Shown piece after piece: positions 52,350 to 61,679 of a DNA stretch of 64,000 bases (position 1 is the first letter of the stretch; the number at the start of each line of letters is the position of its first letter). The DNA is taken from assembly GCA_965248235.1 (NCBI GenBank), contig CBDFIU010000004.1, positions 1,736,001 to 1,800,000 of the forward strand, given 5' to 3'. The position numbers and the translations under genes were made by a program. This stretch comes from UBA6623 sp965248235 (lineage in GTDB: Bacteria > Acidobacteriota > Terriglobia > Bryobacterales > UBA6623). The notes below the pieces were generated by a model that saw only the letters and a list, made by a program, of their open reading frames with translations, was not told the origin of the DNA and did no database searches.

Positions 52350-55022
52350 GTGATCGGCCAAACCATTTCGCATTACAAGATCACCGCCAAACTCGGCGAA
52401 GGCGGGATGGGTGTCGTCTATCAGGCCGAGGATACCAAGCTCCAACGCCCGGTCGCGCTGAAATTCCTGCGATCCGACGTCCTCGAAGACCAAGAGCACA
52501 AAGCTCGCTTCCTGCGAGAGGCTCGGGCGGCCGCGTCTCTCAATCACCCCAATATCTCCACGATCTACGAAATCGATGAGGCGGACGGTTCCCCGTTTAT
52601 CGCCATGGAGCTGGTCGAGGGCGAAAGCGTCAAAGAGAAAATCAAGGCCAGACTGCTAAAGCTCGATGAGGCTGTCGACATCGCGATCCAAACCGCCCAA
52701 GGTCTTCAAGCGGCCCACGAGAAAGCGATCGTTCATCGCGACATCAAAAGCGCCAACTTGATGGTCACGCCGCGCGGTCAGGTCAAGATCCTGGACTTCG
52801 GTTTGGCCCAACTGGCGGAACGCTCGCAGCTGACCAAGACGGCGATGATCTTGGGAACACCCGCCTATATGTCGCCCGAACAGGCGCAAAAAAGGACAAC
52901 CGATCGCCGCACGGATATCTGGTCGCTCGCGGTAGTGCTGTACGAGATGGTCGCGGGCAAGTTGCCGTTCGAGGGAGAGCGCCTGGAGGGCGTTCTCTAC
53001 GCGATCGGCCACCAGGAGCCGGAACCGCTGACCGCTCAGCGTGTCGATGTCCCGGTTGATCTCGACCGCCTTGTCGGCAAGGCGATGGCGAAAAGCCCTG
53101 ACGAGCGCTACCAGCACATCGAGGAGATGCTGGTCGATTTGAAGGCCCTGCGACCCGGGGCGTCGGGGGCCGGGACAGGGTCCGCGGCGAAGACGGCAAC
53201 GGCGATGCTCCCGTCCACCCCCAGGAGCGGCCGGCGAGGCCTCTACGGCGGTTTGGCCGCCGCGGCGGCGATTGTGGTCTTGGGAGCGGCTTATTGGTTG
53301 GGATCCTCGGGCTCGCGCCCGCAACCCGCGCCGGGGCCTTCGGCGCCGACGAAGCCGTACCTCACGAGTTATCCGGGTGCTGAAATGCAACCCAGTTTTT
53401 CACCTGACGCCAGTCAGGTCACTTTCGTCTGGGGTGGCGGACCGTCCCTGGTTCGGGACATCTACGTCAAGCTGATCGGCGTCGATCCTCCACGGCGGAT
53501 TACGGCCAACCCGTTGGACGAATTCAATCCGGTTTGGTCACCTGACGGCCGCTGGATAGCGTTTCTTCGCAAACTGGACGAATCGAATGCCGAAGTCCTT
53601 TTGGTAGACCCATTCGGCAACCGGGAGCGCAAGTTGACCGAAGTATCGGCAGTGGCTTCCTTCCAAACACGACATCTGGCCTGGTCGCCCGACAGCAAGC
53701 AATTAGTCTTCGTCGACAAAGCGCCGCCCGCGGAAAAAGGCAGTCTTTTCGTAGTTTCAATAGACAGCGGCGAAAAACGACAATTGATCGAGCCTTCGCC
53801 GGGGACCTATCTCGATGCAAGCCCCTCTTTCTCTCCGGATGGACAACGGCTTGTGTTCACGAGGTTGCCGGCGTGGGGGCCCGCGGGCGATCTTCACATG
53901 CTTGATGCGTCGCGAGATCGATCGTCCCAGGCCGATCTTCAACGGCTCACTTTCACTCACTGGGCCGACGCGGCAGGTTGGACGTCGGACGGCGTGAGCG
54001 TCATCTACACAGCCAGCCCCGGGGGCAGACTATCGTTGTACCGGGTTGCGGTTTCGGGGTTGGAAGAGCCGGAAGTGATAGCTCCCCTCAATTCGAGCGA
54101 GTTTTTCCCGGCTCCGGCGCTATCTCGTGACGGCAAACGTCTTGTATACGCTGAGCAGTTCTATGACACGGCAATCACGCGGTTGGAGCTTCCCGCCGGT
54201 TCGGGGCAGCCGGTGTCGACGAAGTTAATCGACGCAACGCGTCGGGACATGTATGGCGAATATTCCCCCGCCGGCGACCGCATCGCATTCAATTCCAACC
54301 GCTCCGGGATGGATGCATGCTGGGCATCCGAGAGTGACGGCTCCAATGCCGTGCAGTTAACATCGCGGCCGGGGTGTCGCGCTCCTCGTTGGTCTCCGGA
54401 TGGTCGCAGTATCATGTATTCGGCATTCGGGGAAGGTTCGGAGGATATCTGGGTAGTCGATTCGGAAGGCGGCGGCGCGCGGCCTGTGATCAGCGACCCT
54501 TCCGAAGATCTCCAAGCGAGCTGGTCACGGGACGGAGAGTGGATCTATTTCACTTCGAACCGCAGCGGCCAATACGCAGTGTGGAAGGTACCCACCGACG
54601 GCGGAGATCCTGTCCAAGTAACAACGACATGGGGAGCCAAACCAATCGAGTCCATCGACGGAGAATGGCTCTACTACATTAAGGACCAAATGCCGGAATG
54701 GGAAACGAGCCTTTGGCGGATGCCGATCCAGGGTGGCCGAGATGAAAAAGTACTGGAATCGGTCATGGTCTCCTTCGTTGTTGTCGAAGAGGGCATTTAT
54801 TTCATATCGCAAACGCACCCCACGCTCGGCCCTCATCCTTCAAGCCTTGACACGTATCTTCAGTTCTACCGTTTCGAAACGCGCGAGAAAGCTGTCATCG
54901 CGGAAATCCAAATGGCCTGGAAGGCCCAAGGCCTATCCGTTTCCCCCGACGGTCGATCGTTTCTGTTTTCAGACTCGGTTCGGGAGGGGAGCGATCTGGT
55001 GATGCTGGAAGATTTTCAGTGA
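52350..55022 (+). CDS. membrane serine/threonine protein kinase with C-terminal TolB/WD40-like propeller
   Basis: The 890-residue product starts at GTG 52350. A PknB-type kinase domain spans about residues 8-270: GEGGMGVVYQAED (P-loop), Lys38 in VALKFL, HRDIKSANLM with D131, DFG (149-151) and the APE-like MSPEQAQ. One membrane segment (YGGLAAAAAIVVLGAAYWLG, about 299-318) follows a Gly/Ala/Pro linker. The outside part is a TolB-like propeller with repeats such as SFSPDASQVTFV, WSPDGRWIAFLRK and WSRDGEWIYFTSNRSG. Acidobacteria have large families of this type, thought to sense an external ligand; partners are unknown. A TACACT box 8 bp before the GTG suggests an almost leaderless transcript. 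Confidence 0.92.
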   Translation: MIGQTISHYKITAKLGEGGMGVVYQAEDTKLQRPVALKFLRSDVLEDQEHKARFLREARAAASLNHPNISTIYEIDEADGSPFIAMELVEGESVKEKIKARLLKLDEAVDIAIQTAQGLQAAHEKAIVHRDIKSANLMVTPRGQVKILDFGLAQLAERSQLTKTAMILGTPAYMSPEQAQKRTTDRRTDIWSLAVVLYEMVAGKLPFEGERLEGVLYAIGHQEPEPLTAQRVDVPVDLDRLVGKAMAKSPDERYQHIEEMLVDLKALRPGASGAGTGSAAKTATAMLPSTPRSGRRGLYGGLAAAAAIVVLGAAYWLGSSGSRPQPAPGPSAPTKPYLTSYPGAEMQPSFSPDASQVTFVWGGGPSLVRDIYVKLIGVDPPRRITANPLDEFNPVWSPDGRWIAFLRKLDESNAEVLLVDPFGNRERKLTEVSAVASFQTRHLAWSPDSKQLVFVDKAPPAEKGSLFVVSIDSGEKRQLIEPSPGTYLDASPSFSPDGQRLVFTRLPAWGPAGDLHMLDASRDRSSQADLQRLTFTHWADAAGWTSDGVSVIYTASPGGRLSLYRVAVSGLEEPEVIAPLNSSEFFPAPALSRDGKRLVYAEQFYDTAITRLELPAGSGQPVSTKLIDATRRDMYGEYSPAGDRIAFNSNRSGMDACWASESDGSNAVQLTSRPGCRAPRWSPDGRSIMYSAFGEGSEDIWVVDSEGGGARPVISDPSEDLQASWSRDGEWIYFTSNRSGQYAVWKVPTDGGDPVQVTTTWGAKPIESIDGEWLYYIKDQMPEWETSLWRMPIQGGRDEKVLESVMVSFVVVEEGIYFISQTHPTLGPHPSSLDTYLQFYRFETREKAVIAEIQMAWKAQGLSVSPDGRSFLFSDSVREGSDLVMLEDFQ

Positions 55023-55092
55023 TCCGCTCGAATCGCGACTCCACGCGCTAGTCCCGCCTCTAAGGAGGCCCTTTTCCGCCCGGAGGTTGACT

Positions 55093-56439
55093 ATGAACAG
55101 GCGCACCAAGAAATCACGCCCGCTTGATCGACGCAGCTTTCTTAGCTTTGCCGGCCTAGCTTCGGTTTCAGCGGCTGCCCGGCCCTTAGCGCCCGCCTCG
55201 GCCGCCGCGCAAGCGGTCGCCGCCCCTCGCCGCGACAATCGCTCTCTCAAGATCACGGCCGTCAAGACTTACAAGTTCAACGTACCCACCGGTGTCAAGG
55301 TCACCATCGACCCCAATACCGGCGGCGCGATGTCGAGTGCGTTCAAGACCTGGCTTTTCGTCAAGATCGAAACCGATGCCGGCATCCATGGGTGGGGCGA
55401 GGGCAGTATTGAATGGCTCTCGCCGGTGGTCGAAGCGGCGATTCACGAATGGCGGCCATTGTTGGTGGGGCGTAATCCGCTCGATGTCGCCGCGCTGTGC
55501 GAAGACATTACCGATCGGCTGCCGTGGAAAGGCGGACCCGTCATCGGTACCGCGATTGCCGCGCTCAACATGGCGCTTTACGACATCGCCGGGAAGGCTT
55601 GGCAAACACCGGTTTACCGCATCCTCGGGGGGCGGCGGCGCAAACGCATCAAGGTCTACCACGGCGGGCTCAACTTCGAGTCCGTTGAGAAAGCCCGGCG
55701 GCTGGCGCGTGAGTCGGTCGCGGCCGGGACGATGGGTCTCAAGGGCAATCCGCTCGAGTCGCGCACCTGGCCGATGGATCGCCGCGAACTCGAACATTGC
55801 GCCGAAATCGTGGGGGCGGTGCGCGAGGAAGTGGGTCCCGACGTTGAGCTGATGCTCGACACCCACGGCAGTCCGAGTCCCGCCCTGAGCATCGCCTTCG
55901 CCGAAATGGTCGCTCCCTATCGGCCGCTGTTTCTCGAAGAGCCCGTCAAGTGGGGCTCGGTCGAGGCGCTCAAGGATGTCGCCCTGAAAAGCCCTGTGCC
56001 GATTGCGACCGGCGAAAAGCTTTTCTCGTATCGTGATTTCAAGGAGGTGATCGACGCCCGAGCCTGCGCCTTCCTCCAGCCCGACGTCAGCCACAGCTTC
56101 GGCATTACAAACTTCGTCGCTGTCTCGCGTCTCGCCGAGGAGGCACAGATCTTGATGGCCCCCCACAATGCCGGAGGCCCGGTGCACTTCGCCGCGCTGA
56201 TGCAGGCCGACGCGGTGGTGCCGAATTTCCTAATCCAAGAGGTCTCGCTCGAATGGTTCCGGCGCTTCGGTGAATTCGTCGACCACGACTTTCGGCTGAA
56301 AGACGGTTTCGTGGAGCTGAGCGACCGTCCCGGTTTGGGGATCGAGGTCAAAGAGGACGTCATCGCCGCGCTGCCCTACGACGAGAGCATGGCGTATCGG
56401 CAATACCGCAATGCCGACGGTAGTTGGAAGGGCTGGTGA
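55093..56439 (+). CDS. enolase-superfamily dehydratase (mandelate racemase/galactonate dehydratase type), Tat-exported
   Basis: The 448-residue protein starts at ATG 55093 behind CGGAGG. A twin-arginine signal (LDRRSFLSFAGLASVSAAAR) predicts export of the folded enzyme. The enolase-type capping domain (WLFVKIETDAGIHGWGEGSI) is followed by the barrel with Mg ligands Asp in LMLDTHGS, Glu in LFLEEPVKW and Glu in IATGEKLFS. The catalytic His is in PHNAGG. These are features of acid-sugar dehydratases and related racemases. The substrate is unknown, most likely a sugar acid. Tat export is uncommon for this superfamily but recurs in Acidobacteria and Planctomycetes. It ends 20 bp from the convergent TolB-like gene. 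Confidence 0.9.
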   Translation: MNRRTKKSRPLDRRSFLSFAGLASVSAAARPLAPASAAAQAVAAPRRDNRSLKITAVKTYKFNVPTGVKVTIDPNTGGAMSSAFKTWLFVKIETDAGIHGWGEGSIEWLSPVVEAAIHEWRPLLVGRNPLDVAALCEDITDRLPWKGGPVIGTAIAALNMALYDIAGKAWQTPVYRILGGRRRKRIKVYHGGLNFESVEKARRLARESVAAGTMGLKGNPLESRTWPMDRRELEHCAEIVGAVREEVGPDVELMLDTHGSPSPALSIAFAEMVAPYRPLFLEEPVKWGSVEALKDVALKSPVPIATGEKLFSYRDFKEVIDARACAFLQPDVSHSFGITNFVAVSRLAEEAQILMAPHNAGGPVHFAALMQADAVVPNFLIQEVSLEWFRRFGEFVDHDFRLKDGFVELSDRPGLGIEVKEDVIAALPYDESMAYRQYRNADGSWKGW

Positions 56440-56459
56440 TTGAGCCGCGGGCGGCCCCA

Positions 56460-57569
56460 CTATTGTTCGCCGTCGCCGCCCACCGGTTTCCAATCCGCCG
56501 TGAAAATGTTGAATTCGTAGCGGCTCGTGGCATTGTGGCTTGAGGTGAAGACAACCGTGCGGCCGTCGGGGGCAAACTCAGCGAACGACGTAAACCCGCC
56601 GAAGTCGGTGACTTGCTCCAGATTGGAGCCGTCGGCATCGACAATAAACAACTCGAACTCGCGGCTGTCGCACTGATTCTTGTTCGACGAAAAGATGATG
56701 CGTTTGCCGTCGGGCGTGAACTGCGGCGCGAAGGCGGCACAACCGAAATCGGTAATGCGGCGGGCGTTCGACCCGTCGGCGTCGGCGACGAATAACTCCA
56801 TCTTCATCGGCGTTGTCAGGTTACGGTCGAGCAGGTCGCGATAGCGGCGCTCACCCTCGGCGTCGGCGGGATGATGCGCTCGCCAGACGAGTCGGCCGCC
56901 GTTGCTCGAAAAGAAAGCTCCGCCGTCGTAACCCGAGGAGGTGGTCAGGCGTTTCTTGTTCGACCCGTCGAGGTCCATCGACCATAGGTCCAAGTCGCCG
57001 GAAGCCTTCGAGGTGTAGACGATCTTGTTGTGGGCCCAATTCACCGTGGCTTCGGCATCGTAGCCTTCGCCGTCGGTGAGCTTGCGCAAACCCTTGCCGT
57101 CGACGCCAACGCGGTAGATTTCGTATCCGGCGTGAACCGGCCAAACGTAACCTTGGCTGCGATCGGGCCGCGGCGGACACTCGGCGCCCGACTCGTGGGT
57201 TGATGCGTAGACGATGTCGCGGCCGTCGGGCAGGAAATAGCCGCAGGTGGTGACGCCCTTGCCGGTCGAGACCATGCGCAAGTCGGAGCCGTCGGCCGCC
57301 ATGACATAGATCTGATCGCAGCCATTGCCGTCGCGCGTCGCTTGAAAGACCAATCGTTCGCCGTCGGGCGACCAATAGGCCTCGGCGTTCTGGCCTCCAT
57401 GGGTTAGTTGGCGGATGTTCGAAAGGAACTTCGCCGTCTGTGCTTGGAGCGAGACGGGTCCGGCCGAGGCCAGACTAAGGCCGACGATCCAACAGGCGAT
57501 CGAGAGATAGAGTGGACGCCTCGGTCCGACGAACAGGCGTTTTGGAGTAAGGCGGATAAAGTTTTTCAT
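56460..57569 (-). CDS. exported TolB-like propeller protein
   Basis: The 369-residue protein (start ATG 57569, MKNFIRLTPKRLFVGPRRPL) has a signal peptide or anchor ending near SLQAQ. Seven propeller blades are visible with the TolB/DPP-IV signatures YWSPDGERLVFQATRDG, IYVMAADGSDLRMVS, DLWSMDLDGSNKKRLTTS, QFTPDGKRIIFSSNKN and EFAPDGRTVVFTSSHN. No catalytic domain is attached. A perfect TATAAT lies at 57582-57587, about 13 bp before this ATG. Either the leader is only a few nucleotides long or translation begins elsewhere; the in-frame GTG at 57605 is upstream of the -10 box and so unlikely. Function is unknown. It converges with the dehydratase gene. Confidence 0.85.
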   Translation of the reverse strand: MKNFIRLTPKRLFVGPRRPLYLSIACWIVGLSLASAGPVSLQAQTAKFLSNIRQLTHGGQNAEAYWSPDGERLVFQATRDGNGCDQIYVMAADGSDLRMVSTGKGVTTCGYFLPDGRDIVYASTHESGAECPPRPDRSQGYVWPVHAGYEIYRVGVDGKGLRKLTDGEGYDAEATVNWAHNKIVYTSKASGDLDLWSMDLDGSNKKRLTTSSGYDGGAFFSSNGGRLVWRAHHPADAEGERRYRDLLDRNLTTPMKMELFVADADGSNARRITDFGCAAFAPQFTPDGKRIIFSSNKNQCDSREFELFIVDADGSNLEQVTDFGGFTSFAEFAPDGRTVVFTSSHNATSRYEFNIFTADWKPVGGDGEQ

Positions 57570-57581
57570 CAGACCCAACCG

Positions 57582-57610
57582 ATTATATCGTACTGAATAG
57601 ATCACTTAAG
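57582..57610 (-). promoter_or_regulatory. promoter of the TolB-like gene
   Basis: A perfect -10 box TATAAT (57587-57582) has a weaker -35 TTAAGT 16 bp further upstream. Transcription would start near 57575, leaving about 6 nt before the ATG. Confidence 0.6.
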
Positions 57611-57855
57611 TATTCCTGACCCCCGCGATATGTCGTAGGGGGGTGGATTCATTCCACAAGATCTGGTAGAAACTGCTTTACAAACGCGGAATTGAGCGGT
57701 AAGATAGGCCCGCGGGGGATTTTCGTCCCGCCGCCGGTAGAAAACCGGGCTAGACTGGTTCTAAGAATCCCGGTTTCGGTCGATGGTTCCTTAAGAGGCG
57801 GATTGCCGGGGATAACATCCCCCGCGGCGCTCCGCTTCAAAAAAAGGCGTCTGTC

Positions 57856-60800
57856 TTGCTGCACTTGAAAAAGCTGGAACTGGTCGGGTTTAAGTCTTTC
57901 TCCGAGCGCCAGGAGTTGCGTTTCACCGGCGACGGCGTGGCGGCGATCGTCGGTCCGAACGGCTGCGGAAAATCCAACATCAGCGACGCGATCAGTTGGG
58001 TGCTGGGTGAGCAGTCGGCGAAGACATTACGCGGCGCTCGCATGCAGGAGTTTATTTTCAGCGGCGCGCGTGACCGCAAGCCGTCGGGGTTGGCGCAGGT
58101 CAGCATGACGTTGTTTGACCCCGAGGGCGTCGTTCTGCCGAGTCGCTCGCCCACCTCGGCGGGGCACATCAAGATCAACGGGGCCACGAACGGCGGGGCG
58201 AACGGTGCCGCCAATGGGGCGAGCCATGGCGCCAACGGGGCAAGCCATGGCGAGAACGGCGCGGCCAACGGTACGGAACGTTCCCCCGCGGTGGAACTCC
58301 CGCATGAGATTGTCGTCACGCGTAAGCTCTTCCGCTCGGGCGAAAGCCAATACTTACTCAACGGCAAGGCTTGCCGGCTGCGCGACATCCAAGATATTTT
58401 CCTGGGAACCGGTCTGGGGCCGAATCACTACGCCATCATCGAGCAAGGGCGCATCGAGCAGATTCTGAGCTCGCGGCCGCTCGACCGGCGAAGTTTCATC
58501 GAAGAAGCCGCCGGCATCACGAAATTCAAGACCCGCAAGAGGCTGGCCGAACTCAAGCTCGAAGGCGCCCGCCAAAACCTGAACCGCGTCAACGACATCT
58601 TCCAAGAGGTCACGCGGCAAGTGAACTCGCTGAAGCGGCAGGCGTCGAAAGCGCGGCGTTATGAAGAGTTGCGCGGCGAGTTGAGCGAGAGGCTGTCGAT
58701 GTTGATCGCTGGCCGTCATCACGCTCTCGACGCTCGGCTCCGTGCCGAAACCGAGCGCAAGCAGGCCGCCGAAAAAACTTGGCGAGAGAGCGGAGAGAAG
58801 CTCCAAGCTCGCGAGTCTGAACTGAGTTCGCTGCGGCAGCGTCGGGTGCAAAGCGAACAGGCGTTACACCTTCGCCGCGACGAGCTGACGCAGCTTACGC
58901 TCGAAATCGAACGTCTGCGGTCACGCATCGAGCAGCAGGCGCGCACCGCCGAGGACAACAAGGCCCGTAAGCGAGGGGCCGATCAAGAATTGGAGCGGCT
59001 CGACGAACGCATCGAGCAATTGCGGGCCGAGGTCGCAAGCGGCGAAAGGGCCGCCGCCGAGGCCGCCGAACGGGTCGAGCAGGTCCGCGGCCGGCTCACT
59101 GAAAAGACGACCCAGGTCGAGGCCGCCCGCAAGGCTGTCCACGAGAGCGAAGAGATTCGCGAGAAGAGTCGCGTCGAGGTCATCCGTCTGTTGGGCGAGG
59201 CGTCCCAGGGGCGCAATCGCTTGGCGCAAATCGATGAATTTCTTGCCGGCAATGAGCGGCAAATCGCCCGCATAGTGGACGAGGAGTCGTCCACGCGGCA
59301 AGAGGCGGCACGCCTCAACGAACGGCGCGCCGAGATCGGGCAACGGCTCGAAACTCTCGAAGCCGAGATGAAGACGCTTGTTGCCCGGCGCTCCCAAATC
59401 GAGCAGACCCTCGCCGCGGCCGAACAGAAAAGCCGTGAGTTGCGGTCTGAAACCGAGCGACTCCAGGAGGAGTTTTCACGGTTACGCGCCCGCCGCGAGT
59501 CGCTCGACGAAATCCTTTCCCATCACACCTACACCACCGAGACGATTAAGAATCTATTCGCCGCCATCGAGAGGCAGCCGGTCGAGGGCTTCGACCCGAT
59601 CGGCATTTTGGCCGACTACGTCGAGGTCGACCCGGCTTTTGAAAAGGCGACCGAGGAGTTTCTTCGCGAAGAGTTGGAATACGTCGTCGTGCACAAGTGG
59701 GAGGAAGCCGGGGAAGGCATCGACGTGCTGCGCCGCGACGTGCAGGGCCATGCGACGTTTTTGGTGCATCCGGAATCACCCGTGCTTGCCGAGGAGCCGG
59801 CGCTGGGTCCCGAGACCGGCGTCAGCGGGCGGTTGGCCGACGCCATTCGCCTCACCAACGGTTTGTCAGGGTCGGCTTCGACGCTGTTACCGCGATTGCG
59901 CGGTTGCTATTTGGTCGAGGACGACCAGGTGGCGCGTCGCCTCGCCGTCCAATATCCCGACCTTCATTTTTTGATGCCCGACGGGAGTTGCTATCGCGGC
60001 TACACGCTGAGCGGCGGCAAGCTGGGTAGTGCCGGGCCGTTGGCGCTAAAGCGCGAGTTGCGGGAACTCAGCCCCAAGCTGGCTCGCATCGAGCAGCGAG
60101 TCGCCGAGACCACCGAAGCCGTCGCCCGCCTCGACCAGACCATTGCGTCGAATACCGAAGAACTCAAGTCGGTTTCCGCGACTCTCGCCGCGGCTGAGAA
60201 GAATGCTCTCGCCGCCGACCATGAGATGCGCGGAGTCAACGAGGAAGCCGCCCGCGCTGAAAAGCGGCTCTCGATCACCGCCGCGGAACTTGAGCGCCTG
60301 CACGCCGGCAACCAAAAATCGGCTGAGCAAAGGGAGCAGCAGCGGCAAACGATCGACCAACTCGAATCGCGCCGTCAGCAAACCGAAAAGACGCTCGACG
60401 AGCTTTCGGGAAAAATCGAAAGCGGCCGCGCTGAAGTGGCCGGCCTGGCCGAGGAGCAGGTGCGTTGTCGCACCGAGTTGGCCGGGCTCGACGAGCGCCG
60501 CCGGTCAGCCGGCGAGGCGCTCGAGCGGCTCCGCCAAACGGTTGAGGAACACACCCGCCGTCATGGGGAGACCGCCAAGCAAGCCGAGCGTTGGCGGGCC
60601 GAGGCGGATCAACTGCTGGTCGACAACGTCGAGTTAAGCGGGCGCGTCGACTCCCACGCGCAAAAGAATCAAGCGTTGACCGAAGAAGTCGCGAGTCTCC
60701 GCGAGCAGATCGAGAAGTCGGGTCAACGGATCGCCGAGGCGGAACCCGCCGTCGAGGAGGCGCGAGACCGATTGGATCAGGCCCGCGAGAGCCGCTCGGC

Positions 60801-61614
60801 GGTCGAGATGAAGTTGGTCGAGATCCGCTCCGACCTCAAGCATCTCGAAGAGACCTGCCTTCGCGAAATGGGCCGCCCGCTCGCCGAAGTGCTGCCGGAG
60901 CAGACCGATGAGTTGACCGCCGAACAGCTTGCCGCGGCCGAAAGGGAGTACCAGCAGCTCAAAGACAAGCTGGAGAGCCTGGGCGCGGTCAACGTGTTGG
61001 CGCTGGAGGAATACACCGAGGCGAAGGAAAGAATCGATTTCCTCGAGACGCAGCAAAAGGATCTGCTTGACTCCATCGCGGCCACCGAGCAGACGATCGC
61101 GGAAATCGATACCGTATCGAGCTCGAAATTCCAAGAGACCTTCGACGCCATCAATCGGAACTTCCGCGAAGTCTTCCAGACGTTATTCGGCGGCGGCGTG
61201 GCCGAGATGCGGCTCACCGACAAAGAAAACGCCGGCGAGTCGGGCGTCGACATCATTGCCTCGCCGCCGGGCAAACGTCTGCAAAATGTCGCCTTGCTGT
61301 CGGGCGGTGAAAAGTCGCTGACGGCGGTGGCCCTGTTGATGGCGACCTTCCGCCACCGGCCCAGCCCGTTTTGCGTGCTCGACGAGGTGGATGCCCCGCT
61401 CGACGAAGCGAACCTCACTCGCTTCTCCCGGCTGGTGCGCGAGATGAGCGAACGCACGCAGTTCATCTTGATTACCCATAGCCGCACCACCATGGAGACC
61501 GCCCACACTCTCTACGGCGTCACTATGCAGCAGCCGGGCGTTTCTCAATTAGTTTCGGTCCGCATGGCCGAACACAAGAACGGCGCCGCCCAGGTCGCGC
61601 ATGCTTCGGCCTAG
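57856..61614 (+). CDS. smc: chromosome segregation protein SMC with a low-complexity insertion
   Basis: The 1252-residue cytoplasmic ATPase condenses and segregates chromosomes with ScpA and ScpB. Walker A is GPNGCGKS (33-40). Long coiled coils flank a hinge domain (about residues 560-700; VEGFDPIGILADYVEVDPAF, then FREELEYVVVH-like strand). C-terminal signature LSGGEKSLTAVALL and Walker B FCVLDEVDAPLDEANL complete the ATPase head. A TTG start at 57856 is chosen as the family N-terminus (MLHLKKLELVGFKSF); no ATG is available. Residues about 95-145 form an unusual Asn-Gly-Ala/Ser-His-Gly repeat insertion in the head. SMC proteins are usually about 1150-1200 residues, and the extra length is mostly this insertion. 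Confidence 0.96.
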   Translation: MLHLKKLELVGFKSFSERQELRFTGDGVAAIVGPNGCGKSNISDAISWVLGEQSAKTLRGARMQEFIFSGARDRKPSGLAQVSMTLFDPEGVVLPSRSPTSAGHIKINGATNGGANGAANGASHGANGASHGENGAANGTERSPAVELPHEIVVTRKLFRSGESQYLLNGKACRLRDIQDIFLGTGLGPNHYAIIEQGRIEQILSSRPLDRRSFIEEAAGITKFKTRKRLAELKLEGARQNLNRVNDIFQEVTRQVNSLKRQASKARRYEELRGELSERLSMLIAGRHHALDARLRAETERKQAAEKTWRESGEKLQARESELSSLRQRRVQSEQALHLRRDELTQLTLEIERLRSRIEQQARTAEDNKARKRGADQELERLDERIEQLRAEVASGERAAAEAAERVEQVRGRLTEKTTQVEAARKAVHESEEIREKSRVEVIRLLGEASQGRNRLAQIDEFLAGNERQIARIVDEESSTRQEAARLNERRAEIGQRLETLEAEMKTLVARRSQIEQTLAAAEQKSRELRSETERLQEEFSRLRARRESLDEILSHHTYTTETIKNLFAAIERQPVEGFDPIGILADYVEVDPAFEKATEEFLREELEYVVVHKWEEAGEGIDVLRRDVQGHATFLVHPESPVLAEEPALGPETGVSGRLADAIRLTNGLSGSASTLLPRLRGCYLVEDDQVARRLAVQYPDLHFLMPDGSCYRGYTLSGGKLGSAGPLALKRELRELSPKLARIEQRVAETTEAVARLDQTIASNTEELKSVSATLAAAEKNALAADHEMRGVNEEAARAEKRLSITAAELERLHAGNQKSAEQREQQRQTIDQLESRRQQTEKTLDELSGKIESGRAEVAGLAEEQVRCRTELAGLDERRRSAGEALERLRQTVEEHTRRHGETAKQAERWRAEADQLLVDNVELSGRVDSHAQKNQALTEEVASLREQIEKSGQRIAEAEPAVEEARDRLDQARESRSAVEMKLVEIRSDLKHLEETCLREMGRPLAEVLPEQTDELTAEQLAAAEREYQQLKDKLESLGAVNVLALEEYTEAKERIDFLETQQKDLLDSIAATEQTIAEIDTVSSSKFQETFDAINRNFREVFQTLFGGGVAEMRLTDKENAGESGVDIIASPPGKRLQNVALLSGGEKSLTAVALLMATFRHRPSPFCVLDEVDAPLDEANLTRFSRLVREMSERTQFILITHSRTTMETAHTLYGVTMQQPGVSQLVSVRMAEHKNGAAQVAHASA
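58138..58290 (+). repeat. Asn-Gly-Ala low-complexity repeat inside smc
   Basis: Imperfect tandem units such as AACGGGGC, GCCAATGGGGCGAGCCATGG and GCCAACGGGGCAAGCCATGG encode INGATNGGANGAANGASHGA and continue NGASHGENGAANGT. The frame is kept across the repeat, so SMC stays intact. The repeat is likely to vary in length by slippage. Confidence 0.85.
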
Positions 61615-61679
61615 CCGAGACCGGCCTGTTTAGTAGCTCGCGCGCTCATTGTCACTGGGTTTCGGGGGCCTCGGCTATC

